Assembly (NCBI RefSeq): GCF_000826545.1
Contig: NZ_CDME01000011.1
Span: forward strand, 1,502,657 to 1,566,656
Reading direction: 5' to 3'
DNA: 64,000 nt
Origin: Kibdelosporangium sp. MJ126-NF4
GTDB lineage: Bacteria > Actinomycetota > Actinomycetes > Mycobacteriales > Pseudonocardiaceae
Part shown: positions 24,512-33,541 of the stretch, one piece after another
Layout of the letters: every line of letters begins with the position of its first letter
Position numbering within the stretch: the first letter of the stretch is position 1
Notes under the pieces: model-generated
Databases searched by the model: none
The model's input: only the letters and a program-made list of their open reading frames with translations
Told to the model about the DNA's origin: nothing
Program-made: the position numbers and the translations under genes

Positions 24512-26398
24512 ATGACGACCACGATTTGCGTTGTGGGAGCCGGTCCGCGCGGGATCTCCGTCGTCGAGCGTGTCTGCGCCAACGCCGGAGACACCGCTGT
24601 CGACACCGTCGTGCACCTCGTGGATCCGCTCGCGGGGGACGGCGGTCGCGCGTGGCGGGTCGATCAGCCAGCGCAGCTGCTGATGAACACGGTCGCGTCG
24701 CAGGTGACCATGTACACCGACGACAGCGTCGACTGCGAGGGGCCAATCCGGCCCGGTCCGTCGCTGTACGAGTGGGCCAAAGAGGTCGCGGTCGGCGGGA
24801 TCTATCCCGCGCCGATCCGGGCACAGGCGCGTGCGCTCACCCCGGACTCTTATCCGACGAGGGCGTTCTACGGCTACTACCTGCGCTGGGTGTTGCGCCT
24901 GCTGATCCGGCACTGTCCCGCGCACGTCCGCATCGAGCTGCACCGGGCCCGCGCCGTCGCCTTGCATGACGGCAACACGCAGACCGTCGAGCTGGACAAC
25001 GGCGTTCTGCTGTCCGATGTGGACTATGTGGTGCTCGCGCAGGGGCACATCGACTCCGAGCCGTCCGATGCCGAGCTGCGTCTGTCGCGGTTCGCCGCGG
25101 CCAGCGGAGGCCGGGTGCGCCACCAGTTGCCCGCCAATCCCGCCGACGTGGATCTCGCGTTCGTCCCGGCCGGTCAGCCGGTGATGGTGCGTGGCATGGG
25201 GCTGAACTTCTTCGACTACATGGGACTGCTGACCACTGGGCGCGGTGGCGAGTTCACCCGGCACGCGGACGGCACGCTGGCCTACCGTCCGTCCGGCCGG
25301 GAACCCGTGATGTACGCGGGTTCCCGGCGCGGAATCCCGTATCACGCCCGTGGCGAGAACCAGAAAGGCGCGACACTGCGGCACGAGCCGCGCGTGCTCA
25401 CCCCTGATGTGATCCGGCGGTTGCGCGACGCCGGTGGCACCGAGTTCCGCCGGGACGTGTGGCCGTTGGTGGCCAGGGAGGTCACCGCGGTCTACTACCA
25501 CACGCTGATCGCCGAGCGCCTCGGCAGGAACGTGGCGGACGAGTTCCTCGAGCGGTACCTGGTCGCGCCGGACCCGTTGCTGCTCAGTCGGTACGGCATT
25601 CGACCAGCGGAGCGGTGGGACTGGTCGCGGATCGCCCGGCCGTACGGTGACAGGGTTTTCGCCCGCGGCGCGGACTTCCAGCGGTGGCTGCTGGACTACC
25701 TGCGGGAGGATCTCGCCGAGGCCAGGCGCGGCAACGTCAGCAGCCCGCTCAAGGCCGCGCTGGACGTGCTGCGGGACCTGCGCAACGAGATCCGGCTGGT
25801 GGTCGACCACGGCGGGCTCACCGGCCGGTCGTACCGCGACGAACTGCGGGACTGGTACACGCCGTTGAACGCGTTCGTCTCGATCGGCCCGCCCGCGCAA
25901 CGCATCGAGGAGATGGTCGCGTTGATGCGGGCCGGGGTGCTGACCGTGATCGGGCCGGACGTCCGGGTGGACCCGGCGCCGGACGGCGGCGCGTTCCTGG
26001 TCCGCTCGGCCGTGATCGACGAGGACCCGGTGCGGGTCACCTCGGTCATCGAGGCGCGGCTGCCGGAGATCGACATCCGGCGCACCGACGATCCGCTGCT
26101 GCGGTCCTTACTGGCCGGTGGGCAGGCGCGGACGTACCTGATCGACGGCTACGAAACCGGTGGCCTCGCGGTGACCGAGCGGCCGTACCACCTCGTCGAC
26201 GCCACCGGCAGCCCACATCCCCGGCGGTTCGCGTTCGGTGTGCCGACCGAGTCGGTGCACTGGCTGACCGCGGCGGGCATCCGGCCCGGTGTGCAGTCGG
26301 TCATCCTCACCGACTCCGACGCGATCGCCCGCGCCTGCCTGCGTGACGTGGCCGTCGCCGGGCGGAAAGTCGTTGGCATGCAAGGAGTCGCGGGGTGA
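24512..26398 (+). CDS. FAD/NAD(P)-binding oxidoreductase, large
   Basis: A 628-residue protein that opens with a dinucleotide loop, CVVGAGPRGISVVERV, followed by VHLVDPLAGDGGRAWR. This start is typical of the FAD-NAD(P)-binding family (PF13454-like), as is the NTVASQVTMYTDDSV block. Later a VVLAQGHIDSEP strand and GMGLNFFDYMGLLTTGRGG mark the second nucleotide-binding region. Such proteins are common in actinomycete secondary-metabolite loci but few have known reactions; N- or C-hydroxylation is often guessed. Start ATG at 24512, 33 bases after the cyclase gene. Its stop precedes the kinase gene by 25 bases. Confidence 0.8.
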   Translation: MTTTICVVGAGPRGISVVERVCANAGDTAVDTVVHLVDPLAGDGGRAWRVDQPAQLLMNTVASQVTMYTDDSVDCEGPIRPGPSLYEWAKEVAVGGIYPAPIRAQARALTPDSYPTRAFYGYYLRWVLRLLIRHCPAHVRIELHRARAVALHDGNTQTVELDNGVLLSDVDYVVLAQGHIDSEPSDAELRLSRFAAASGGRVRHQLPANPADVDLAFVPAGQPVMVRGMGLNFFDYMGLLTTGRGGEFTRHADGTLAYRPSGREPVMYAGSRRGIPYHARGENQKGATLRHEPRVLTPDVIRRLRDAGGTEFRRDVWPLVAREVTAVYYHTLIAERLGRNVADEFLERYLVAPDPLLLSRYGIRPAERWDWSRIARPYGDRVFARGADFQRWLLDYLREDLAEARRGNVSSPLKAALDVLRDLRNEIRLVVDHGGLTGRSYRDELRDWYTPLNAFVSIGPPAQRIEEMVALMRAGVLTVIGPDVRVDPAPDGGAFLVRSAVIDEDPVRVTSVIEARLPEIDIRRTDDPLLRSLLAGGQARTYLIDGYETGGLAVTERPYHLVDATGSPHPRRFAFGVPTESVHWLTAAGIRPGVQSVILTDSDAIARACLRDVAVAGRKVVGMQGVAG

Positions 26399-26423
26399 GG
26401 GACGCTGGTAGTAGGGTCTGAGG

Positions 26424-27560
26424 ATGCCGTCGCTGCGGGAGTTCGGGTACGCGGGCCTGGTGGCCGTCGTGTTCGTCCTCGGCACGATCGGCGCGGCGGC
26501 GCTGCAGATCGGCCGGGCCAGGCCACTGGACGTGCTGGCGTTCCTGCTCGTCGTGGTCGCGACGGTGGCGACGGTCGCGTTGCGACGCTCGGCGCCGCTC
26601 TGGGCGCTCGCGGTGGCGATGGCGGCCACCGGCGGCTACCTGCTCGCCGGATACCCCTACGGTCCGGTCCAGCTCTGCATGATCATCGCGATGTTCGAGG
26701 TGGCACGGCAGGTCTCGCTGCGGATCTCGCTGCTGGCGTGTGGCGTGGCCGGGGCTGTCGCGTATCTGACGGTCGCCACCCGCTTCTCCCGCGAGGTCGA
26801 CGTCCCGGCGCTGCTGTCGCTGGCCTGGCTGGCCTGGGTCGTGCTGCCGTGGTCGCTCGGCGCGCTGATGCACGCGGTGGCCGCGTCCCAGCAACGGGCC
26901 CGCCAGGAACTCGTCGCCCGGGTCGCGCTGGAGGAGCGGATGCGGATCGCCGCCGACGTGCACGACGTCGCCGGGCACGGATTCGCGCTGGTCGCGATGC
27001 AGGCCGGGGTGTCGCTGCTGGTGTTCGACGAGCAGCCGGAGCAGGCCCGCAAGTCACTCGAGGCGATCCAGGCCACGAGCGCGAAGTCGCTGACCGACCT
27101 GCGCAGCATGCTGGAGACCGTGCGCCCGGCGAAGCCGGACGTGACAGCGGCGCCGGACGACTCGGACGCCACAGGTCTGGCGGGCCTGCCCGAGCTGATC
27201 GAGCAGGTCCGGGCCGGTGGCCTGCTGGTGGACCTCGACGTCGAACCGGTGGGCACCCCACTGGCCGAGGAGGTCGACGTGGTCGCCTACCGGGTCGTCC
27301 AGGAGTCACTGACCAACGTGCTGCGGCACGCCGGGGACACGGCGGCGGACGTCCGCATCGGCCGTCAGAAGGACGAACTGGTGGTGCAGGTCGCCGACCG
27401 GGGCATCGGGACACCGGACCAGGCACCGCGGTGGGGCCGCGGTCTGACGGGGATGCGCGGCAGGGTGGAGGATGTCGGGGGCAGGCTGGAGGCAGGTCCT
27501 CGCGCGGGCGGTGGGTTCCGCGTGGTGGCGCACCTGCCGTTGACAGGGGGTGACCGGTGA
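26424..27560 (+). CDS. NarL-type sensor histidine kinase
   Basis: A 378-residue kinase. The first 150 residues form four or five membrane segments (GYAGLVAVVFVLGTIGAAAL; PLDVLAFLLVVVATVATVAL; APLWALAVAMAATGGYLLAG; LSLAWLAWVVLPWSLGALM). The phosphoacceptor helix is RIAADVHDVAGHGFALVAM. The ATPase domain has ESLTNVLRHAG, DRGIGTPD and GRGLTGMRGRVEDVGG. Its stop overlaps the regulator start (GTGA at 27557-27560). The pair stands between the FAD/NAD(P) gene and the shikimate-branch operon. Confidence 0.9.
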   Translation: MPSLREFGYAGLVAVVFVLGTIGAAALQIGRARPLDVLAFLLVVVATVATVALRRSAPLWALAVAMAATGGYLLAGYPYGPVQLCMIIAMFEVARQVSLRISLLACGVAGAVAYLTVATRFSREVDVPALLSLAWLAWVVLPWSLGALMHAVAASQQRARQELVARVALEERMRIAADVHDVAGHGFALVAMQAGVSLLVFDEQPEQARKSLEAIQATSAKSLTDLRSMLETVRPAKPDVTAAPDDSDATGLAGLPELIEQVRAGGLLVDLDVEPVGTPLAEEVDVVAYRVVQESLTNVLRHAGDTAADVRIGRQKDELVVQVADRGIGTPDQAPRWGRGLTGMRGRVEDVGGRLEAGPRAGGGFRVVAHLPLTGGDR

Positions 27561-28216
27561 TCAAGGTGGTGCTCGCCGACGACCACGAGCTGGTCAGGAT
27601 GGGCCTGCGGGTGCTGATCGACCGCGAGGAGGACATGACCGTGTCCGGCGAGGTGTCCAGCGGCCAGGCGGCACTGGACCTGCTGCGCCGGGACCCGCCG
27701 GACATCCTGCTGCTGGACGTGCGGATGCCGGGGATGGACGGCCTGGAGACGCTGCGCAGGATCGCGGCGGACCGGGACCTGTCCCACACCCGCGTGATCA
27801 TCGTGACCACGTTCGAGGTCGACCAGTACGTCTTCGAGGCGCTGCAGGCAGGCGCGGCGGGCTTCATCCTCAAGGACACGGCCCCCGACGAGCTGGTCCG
27901 GGCCATTCGCGTGGTGGCGCAGGGCGAGGCGCTGCTGTCCCCGTCGGTCACGCGCAGGGTGGTGTCGATGTTCAACCGCCAGGTGGCACCGAGTTCGGCG
28001 CCGGTCGGCGGCCTCGACGAGCTGACCGACCGAGAACGCCAGATGGTCGCGTGGGTGACGACCGGCTACTCCAACGAGGAGATAGCCAAGGAACTGGTCC
28101 TCAGCCCGGCGACGGTCCGAACCCACATCAGCCGGGCGATGGTGAAACTGCACGCGAGGTCCCGCGCGCAACTCGTGGTGTTCGCGGTCCGGGCAGGACT
28201 GACCATCGACCAGTAA
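27557..28216 (+). CDS. NarL/LuxR-type response regulator
   Basis: A 219-residue response regulator: LADDHELVRMG acidic pair, LLLDVRMPGMDG with the phosphoacceptor Asp, FILKDTAPDELVRAI with the conserved Lys, and the LuxR helix-turn-helix LTDRERQMVAWVTTG ... PATVRTHISRAMVKL. It is the partner of the kinase just upstream. The GTG start lies in the 4-base overlap. Sequence blocks differ clearly from the 6016 and 23410 regulators, so this is an independent system. The repeat-rich gap 28222-28376 downstream could be one of its targets. Confidence 0.92.
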   Translation: MIKVVLADDHELVRMGLRVLIDREEDMTVSGEVSSGQAALDLLRRDPPDILLLDVRMPGMDGLETLRRIAADRDLSHTRVIIVTTFEVDQYVFEALQAGAAGFILKDTAPDELVRAIRVVAQGEALLSPSVTRRVVSMFNRQVAPSSAPVGGLDELTDRERQMVAWVTTGYSNEEIAKELVLSPATVRTHISRAMVKLHARSRAQLVVFAVRAGLTIDQ

Positions 28217-28221
28217 CACCC

Positions 28222-28376
28222 GTGTCCACCACTCCGACATGCCGTGTCCACCGTTGCGGCACCACGAGATGCACTTTCCAGCACACTGAGTTGTACCCCA
28301 GCCGGGCTGGATGGGGAATTTCATGGTGCCGCAATGGTGGACACGGTGTGCCGCGATGGTGGACACAGCCGGGCTG
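28222..28376. repeat. Direct and inverted repeat cluster
   Basis: The unit GTGCCGC(A/G)ATGGTGGACAC occurs at 28326-28344 and 28348-28366 (18 of 19 bases identical, 22-base period) and once inverted at 28244-28262, with a partial inverted copy at 28222-28238. The inverted pair 28242-28264/28324-28346 matches over 22 of 23 bases. The 11-base palindrome CAGCCGGGCTG occurs at 28299-28309 and 28366-28376, each followed by a close TGGGGA context. The cluster fills the gap between the response regulator and the DAHP synthase operon. It could be a regulator array, a large hairpin terminator, or a small repetitive element. Confidence 0.75.
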
Positions 28377-28474
28377 AGTGGGGACGCGATTTCCCAGGTG
28401 TGCCATGACCGTTTACTCAAGACCACGGGAAGTCGTTCGGTGAGGATCGGTGCTGTCCGGCTCCTTACCGAAAA

Positions 28475-29890
28475 GTGGTGAAGATGAACTTGTCAGGGCA
28501 GGCACCTTCCCCGCCACAGCTCCCTGTCAGCCGGATGCCGTTCCCGCCCGGCTGGCAGGGTCCCCCATTCGACCCGGAGCCGTGGCACCCGGGCATCTGG
28601 CACCGCCTCCCGGCCGTTCAGCAGCCCAACTGGGCCTCCCCGGGGATCGCGTGGGTACGCCAGGCGCTGCAGTCACTGCCGCCGTTGACCACCGCTGAGG
28701 ACGTTCACGCGTTGACACGGGCGCTTGCCTCGGTGCAGGCAGGCAGTGCGTTCATCGTGCAGGCCGGTGACTGCGCCGAGCCGTTCGGGTCGGCAGCGGT
28801 CGACGGCGCGGTCGCCAAGAACCGGTTGCTCGGGCGGATGGCCGAGACGATCAGCGACCACATCGGACTCCCCGTGCTCACCGTCGGCAGGCTGGCAGGC
28901 CAGTTCGGCAAGCCGCGCTCCGAGCCGACCGAGCTGGTCGGCGGGCGCGTTCTGCCGTCGTTCCACGGGCTGATCGTCAACGGCCCGTCGCCGACCGAGG
29001 CCGAACGCCACCCGTACGCGCCCCGCCTGATCGACGCCTACCGCACGGCCCAACGGGTCTACGCCGAGCTGAAGCGACTCTCCAGCGGGTTCGGCCCCGG
29101 CGGGCACGCCGATCTGCCCGGCTGGTGGGCGTCACCGCCGCCAACACTTGCCACAGTGGACACCTACGGTCGCAGCGACAGCGCCGGGATGGAATGGGTC
29201 CACAACGGACTGTGGACGAGCCACGAGGCGCTCGTGCTCGACTACGAGGAGCCACTGACCCGGCAGGACCCGGACACCGGCGAGTGGCTGCTCACCTCGA
29301 CCCACCTGCCGTGGATCGGCGCCCGCACCAACAGACCGGACGGCGCGCACGCGATGTTCCTCTCCGGTGTGGCCAATCCGCTCGCCTGCAAGATCGGGCC
29401 GGACGTCGACGCGGAGCAGGTGCTGCGGCTGTGCGAGCGGCTGGACCCCGACCGGATCCCCGGCAGGCTCACGCTGATCGCGCGGCACGGTGCCATGGTG
29501 ATCCGCGACCGGCTGCCCGACCTGGTCGACGCGGTCCGCGCGGCGGGCCACCCGGTGATCTGGATGACCGACCCGATGCACGGCAACACCATCAAGACGC
29601 CGTCCGGCCTGAAGACCCGGCGCTACGAGGACATCCTCGACGAGGTGCACGGGTTCTTCGCGGTCATGGCAGACATGTCCCAGTGGCCGGGCGGGGTGCA
29701 CCTCGAGGTCGCCGCCGACGACGTCACCGAATGCGTCGGCGGTGGCGGCGCGAACCTCGCCGAGCTGCCAGACCGGTACCGCTCGCTGTGCGACCCGCGG
29801 CTCAACGATGTGCAGGCCCTCGCCCTCGTCCGGGAGATCGCGGACCTCCTGCTCGCCGCGACGGCCACGCTGCTGGTCGTGAACACATAG
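28475..29890 (+). CDS. Class II 3-deoxy-D-arabino-heptulosonate 7-phosphate (DAHP) synthase
   Basis: A 471-residue plant-type (class II) DAHP synthase, the first step of the shikimate pathway (phosphoenolpyruvate plus erythrose 4-phosphate). Metal ligands look intact: Cys in QAGDCAEPF, His in DPMHGNT, Glu in VHLEVAADDVTECVGG, Asp in CDPRLND. VGRLAGQFGKPRS is also standard. The usual GERTRQLDGAH block reads GARTNRPDGAH, a departure seen in paralogues of secondary metabolism. Start codons GTG 28475, GTG 28478 or ATG 28484 are possible. It leads an operon with the PabAB gene 14 bases on, so it raises chorismate flux for this pathway. Confidence 0.94.
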   Translation: MVKMNLSGQAPSPPQLPVSRMPFPPGWQGPPFDPEPWHPGIWHRLPAVQQPNWASPGIAWVRQALQSLPPLTTAEDVHALTRALASVQAGSAFIVQAGDCAEPFGSAAVDGAVAKNRLLGRMAETISDHIGLPVLTVGRLAGQFGKPRSEPTELVGGRVLPSFHGLIVNGPSPTEAERHPYAPRLIDAYRTAQRVYAELKRLSSGFGPGGHADLPGWWASPPPTLATVDTYGRSDSAGMEWVHNGLWTSHEALVLDYEEPLTRQDPDTGEWLLTSTHLPWIGARTNRPDGAHAMFLSGVANPLACKIGPDVDAEQVLRLCERLDPDRIPGRLTLIARHGAMVIRDRLPDLVDAVRAAGHPVIWMTDPMHGNTIKTPSGLKTRRYEDILDEVHGFFAVMADMSQWPGGVHLEVAADDVTECVGGGGANLAELPDRYRSLCDPRLNDVQALALVREIADLLLAATATLLVVNT

Positions 29891-29904
29891 TGGACGGACA
29901 AAGC

Positions 29905-32034
29905 ATGCGGACTCTGCTGATCGACAACCACGACTCGTACACCTACAACCTGTTCCAGCTGATCGCCGAGGTGAACGGCGAGGAACCGGTGGTGATCCCG
30001 AACAACCCGGCCGCCGGTGTGCCGGTCGACCTCGACGCCTTCGACAACATCGTCATCTCGCCCGGCCCCGGCCACCCGGCCCGCCCGGCCGACTTCGGCA
30101 TCTGCGCGTCGGTGATCGAGCGGACGACCATCCCACTGCTGGGCGTCTGCCTTGGCCACCAGGGGATCGCCACGACCTCCGGTGCGGACGTCGGTGCGGC
30201 GCCACGCGCACGGCACGGACACCTCACCACGGTGACTCACGACGGCAGCGACCTGTTCGCCGGACTGCCCGAGACGTTCACCGCGGTCCGCTACCACTCG
30301 CTGCGGGTGCCGGAGCCGCTGCCGCCCGGCCTGGTGGCCACGGCATGGGCCGAGGACGGCGTGGTGATGGGACTGCGGCACCGGGGACGTCCACTGTGGG
30401 GAGTGCAGTTCCATCCCGAGTCGATCGCCAGCGAGTACGGCAGGGAACTGCTGGCCAACTTCCGTGACATCACCCTGCGGCGCAGGGAAACCCGGCAGAC
30501 CACCGTCCGTGTCCCGGCCCGGGACACCGCTGACGCCACCGCGTCGGACGAGAAGTCGGTGCGCTACCGGTTACGGGTCGCCGAACTCGACTACGCCGTC
30601 GACACCGAGGCCGCGTTCACCGCGCTGTTCTCCGGGTCGCGCGACGCGTTCTGGCTCGACAGCGCGCACGTGGAGCCGGGGCTCGCCCGGTTCTCGCACC
30701 TGGGCGACCGGTCCGGCCCACTGGGGGAGTCGGTGCGCTACCGGGTCGGCGACGGCCGGGTGACGATCGCGCAGACCGGCATGGTCCCCCGGCACGAGCC
30801 GGGATCGATCTTCGACTACCTCGGGCGTGAGCTCGCCAGGCGGCAGATCGACGCGCCGCCGCTGCCGTCCGACTTCACCTGCGGGTATGTCGGGTACTTC
30901 GGGTACGAGCTCAAGGCGGACTGCGGTGCGCAGCCGCGACACGTCGCACCCGACCCGGACTCCCAATGGATCTTCGCCGACCGGGCGCTGACCGTCGACC
31001 ACGAGCAGGGCCGGACATACCTGCTCGCACTGGACGACGGCACGCCCGCGACCGAACGGGCCGCCACCGCCTGGCTGACGCGGGCGCAGGCGGTCGTCAC
31101 AGGGTTCGTCGCAGCGACCGCGGACGCTCGGTCGCTGCGACGACGCCGACCGGCCCCGGACCCGACGCTGCCCGAGCCCTGGCTGGTGCGTGACCGAGAG
31201 CAGTACCTCGCGGACGTCGAGGCGTGCCGCGACGAACTGCTGCTCGGTGAGAGCTACGAGATCTGCCTGACCAACGCCGTGCAGATCCCCCAAGCGGGTG
31301 GCGGATACGAGTTCTACCGCGAACTGCGCCGCTGTAACCCGGCGCCGTACGGCGCGTACCTGCGGTTCGGCGATATGCACGTGGCCTGTTCGTCGCCGGA
31401 GCGGTTCCTGCGGGTCGACCGCGATCGGGTGGTCGAGGCCAAGCCGATCAAGGGAACCGTGCGCCGCGGCACGACACCGCAGGAGGACGAGCAACTCCGC
31501 AAGGAACTGGCCACCAGCACCAAGACCTTCGCCGAGAACCTGATGATCGTCGACCTGCTGCGCAACGACCTCGGCCGGGTCTGCGAGATCTCCAGCGTGC
31601 ACGTGCCCAGCCTGATGGCCGTCGAGTCCTACGCGACCGTGCACCAGCTCGTGTCCACTGTGCGCGGTCGACTCAGGACGGACACCAGTGTCGTCGAGTG
31701 CGTCCGCGCCTGTTTCCCCGGTGGGTCGATGACCGGTGCGCCGAAGCTGCGGACCATGGAGATCATCGACTCGCTGGAGACACAGGCCCGTGGTGTCTAC
31801 TCGGGATCGATCGGTTTCCTCGGTTGTGACGGCACCGCCGACCTCAACATCGTGATCCGCACCGCCGTGCTGTCCGACGGCCGGTGGCACGTCGGCGCGG
31901 GCGGCGCGATCGTGCTCGACTCCGACCCGGTCGAGGAGTACGAGGAGATGCTGCTCAAGGCGTCGTCGACGCTGCGGGCGCACCCGCACCCGGAGCGGGT
32001 CCCAGTCAAGGAGGGCGGTCACCTTGTCGCATGA
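29905..32034 (+). CDS. pabAB: 4-Amino-4-deoxychorismate synthase, fused PabA-PabB
   Basis: A 709-residue fusion. Residues 1-195 are a glutamine amidotransferase (LLIDNHDSYTYNL, nucleophile Cys in LLGVCLGHQGI, VQFHPES). The rest is a chorismate-binding domain with EAKPIKGTVRRG; Lys in PIKGT marks aminodeoxychorismate synthase and sets it apart from anthranilate synthase (PIAGT). FPGGSMTGAPK and SGSIGFLG complete the active site. It makes 4-amino-4-deoxychorismate from chorismate and glutamine. ATG at 29905. Fused PabAB is typical of secondary pathways that use 4-aminobenzoate or p-aminophenylalanine. The matching lyase survives only as a fragment near 41.1 kb. Confidence 0.95.
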   Translation: MRTLLIDNHDSYTYNLFQLIAEVNGEEPVVIPNNPAAGVPVDLDAFDNIVISPGPGHPARPADFGICASVIERTTIPLLGVCLGHQGIATTSGADVGAAPRARHGHLTTVTHDGSDLFAGLPETFTAVRYHSLRVPEPLPPGLVATAWAEDGVVMGLRHRGRPLWGVQFHPESIASEYGRELLANFRDITLRRRETRQTTVRVPARDTADATASDEKSVRYRLRVAELDYAVDTEAAFTALFSGSRDAFWLDSAHVEPGLARFSHLGDRSGPLGESVRYRVGDGRVTIAQTGMVPRHEPGSIFDYLGRELARRQIDAPPLPSDFTCGYVGYFGYELKADCGAQPRHVAPDPDSQWIFADRALTVDHEQGRTYLLALDDGTPATERAATAWLTRAQAVVTGFVAATADARSLRRRRPAPDPTLPEPWLVRDREQYLADVEACRDELLLGESYEICLTNAVQIPQAGGGYEFYRELRRCNPAPYGAYLRFGDMHVACSSPERFLRVDRDRVVEAKPIKGTVRRGTTPQEDEQLRKELATSTKTFAENLMIVDLLRNDLGRVCEISSVHVPSLMAVESYATVHQLVSTVRGRLRTDTSVVECVRACFPGGSMTGAPKLRTMEIIDSLETQARGVYSGSIGFLGCDGTADLNIVIRTAVLSDGRWHVGAGGAIVLDSDPVEEYEEMLLKASSTLRAHPHPERVPVKEGGHLVA

Positions 32035-33541
32035 TCTCGTCACGCCACTCCGGGGTTTCGCCGCGGGGCTGGAGGACTTGGCGTACCGCAACGAATGGGG
32101 CGCGCGGACCGCGTACCTCACCGAGGACGGAATCTGGACGCACGGCGAGGTTTACGACACCGCGGCCCGTGCGGTGTCCGTGCTCAACCGGATCGGCCTG
32201 CGCCCCGGCGACCGTGTTCTGGTTGTGCTTCCGGACGGAATCGGCTGGGTGGTGGCGTTCCTCGCGGCCGCGCGGGCCGGATGCACGGTGGTGCCGGTCA
32301 ATCCGGAGCTGACCTCGGACGATCACGCGTTCATGGCCCGTGACTGTGACGCGCGGCTGGTGATCACCACGCCGGAACTCGTGTCCCGGTTCGGCACCCG
32401 GCGCTGCTTGACCATCGGGGAACTCATGGCGGGCGCTGCCGACGCGGACCGCACCGCGCCCGTGCCCACGGACGTCCCGCTCTACGTGCACTACACCTCG
32501 GGAACCACCGGTCGACCGAAAGGAGTCGTGCACCCCCAGGGAAATCCGGCCGCGTACTACCATTCGGTCGGCCAGGCGCTGGGCGTCCGCGCGGACGACG
32601 TGACGCTGTCGGTATCGAAACTGTTCTTCACCTATGGCTTCTGCAACGCGTTGGTGTTCCCGCTGTTCTCCGGTTCGTCCGCCGTGCTCATCTCCGGCCG
32701 CCCCAGCCCGTCCACGGTCGGGACACTCGTGGCACGGCACCGGGTTTCCCTGCTGTACGCCGTGCCGTCGTGGTTCGGCCGAGTGGTCGCCGAAGGCGAT
32801 CCGAGCCAGTTCTACTCGGTCCGTGCCGCGGTGTCCGGCGGCGAACGCTTTCCCCGTGACATGACCGAACGCGCGGCGCGGTTCCTCGGCGCTCCCGTGC
32901 TCAACCAGTTGGGGGCCACCGAAGTCGGGTGCGCGGCGACGATGAACACGCTGGACTGCGACGTTCCCGGCACAATCGGCCGTGCCGTTCCCGGCTACCG
33001 CGTCGAAGTGCGTGACGCCGACCGCAACCCGGTGGCCGACGAGGTCGAGGGCGGACTGTGGGTGCGCGGGCCCGCGTTGATGTCCGGGTACCTCAACCGG
33101 CGGGAAGCCACCGCCGAGGTGCTGGTCGACGGCTGGCTACACACCCGCGACCGGGTGGTGCGGCACGCCGACGGGACGTTCACACACGTGGCCCGCGCCG
33201 ACGACCTGGAGATGGTCGGCGGGATCACGATGTCGCCGATGGAGGTCGAGGACGTCCTGCGCAGCCACCACAAAGTCAGGGAGGTCGCGGTCGCGGCCGT
33301 CCCCGACCACCTCGGCGCCAGCAGGCTGCGCGCGTTCGTCGTGCCGGAACCGGGCATCACGCGCTACGGCCTCGACACCGAACTGATCGCACTGGCCCGC
33401 GCGAACCTGGCGCCGTACAAGGTGCCGCGCTCGGTCCGGTTCGTCGATGCACTGCCCCGCACGTCGACCGGCAAGCTCCGCCGGTTCGCGCTGCGGGAAC
33501 CGAACTTCTCCCCGAAAGCCGCGGAGGACAGCAATGCGTGA
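32024..33541 (+). CDS. Benzoate-type acyl-CoA ligase (ANL superfamily)
   Basis: A 505-residue adenylate-forming enzyme. Core motifs: YVHYTSGTTGRPKGVVH (P-loop), NQLGATEVG, GWLHTRDRV, and PRTSTGKLRRF with the catalytic Lys. The SVSKLFFTYGFCNALVFPLF block is characteristic of benzoate and 4-hydroxybenzoate CoA ligases. It likely activates an aromatic acid, and 4-aminobenzoate or a derivative is the natural candidate given the preceding gene. The start is a TTG at 32024 with AAGGAGG 8 bases upstream, overlapping the PabAB stop by 11 bases. It overlaps the next ligase gene by 8 bases. Confidence 0.92.
   Translation: MSHDLVTPLRGFAAGLEDLAYRNEWGARTAYLTEDGIWTHGEVYDTAARAVSVLNRIGLRPGDRVLVVLPDGIGWVVAFLAAARAGCTVVPVNPELTSDDHAFMARDCDARLVITTPELVSRFGTRRCLTIGELMAGAADADRTAPVPTDVPLYVHYTSGTTGRPKGVVHPQGNPAAYYHSVGQALGVRADDVTLSVSKLFFTYGFCNALVFPLFSGSSAVLISGRPSPSTVGTLVARHRVSLLYAVPSWFGRVVAEGDPSQFYSVRAAVSGGERFPRDMTERAARFLGAPVLNQLGATEVGCAATMNTLDCDVPGTIGRAVPGYRVEVRDADRNPVADEVEGGLWVRGPALMSGYLNRREATAEVLVDGWLHTRDRVVRHADGTFTHVARADDLEMVGGITMSPMEVEDVLRSHHKVREVAVAAVPDHLGASRLRAFVVPEPGITRYGLDTELIALARANLAPYKVPRSVRFVDALPRTSTGKLRRFALREPNFSPKAAEDSNA

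Noticed and set aside
29905..32034. Reading the fused chorismate enzyme as anthranilate synthase or PhzE
   Set aside because: The PIKGT motif with Lys is that of aminodeoxychorismate synthase; anthranilate-type enzymes have PIAGT.
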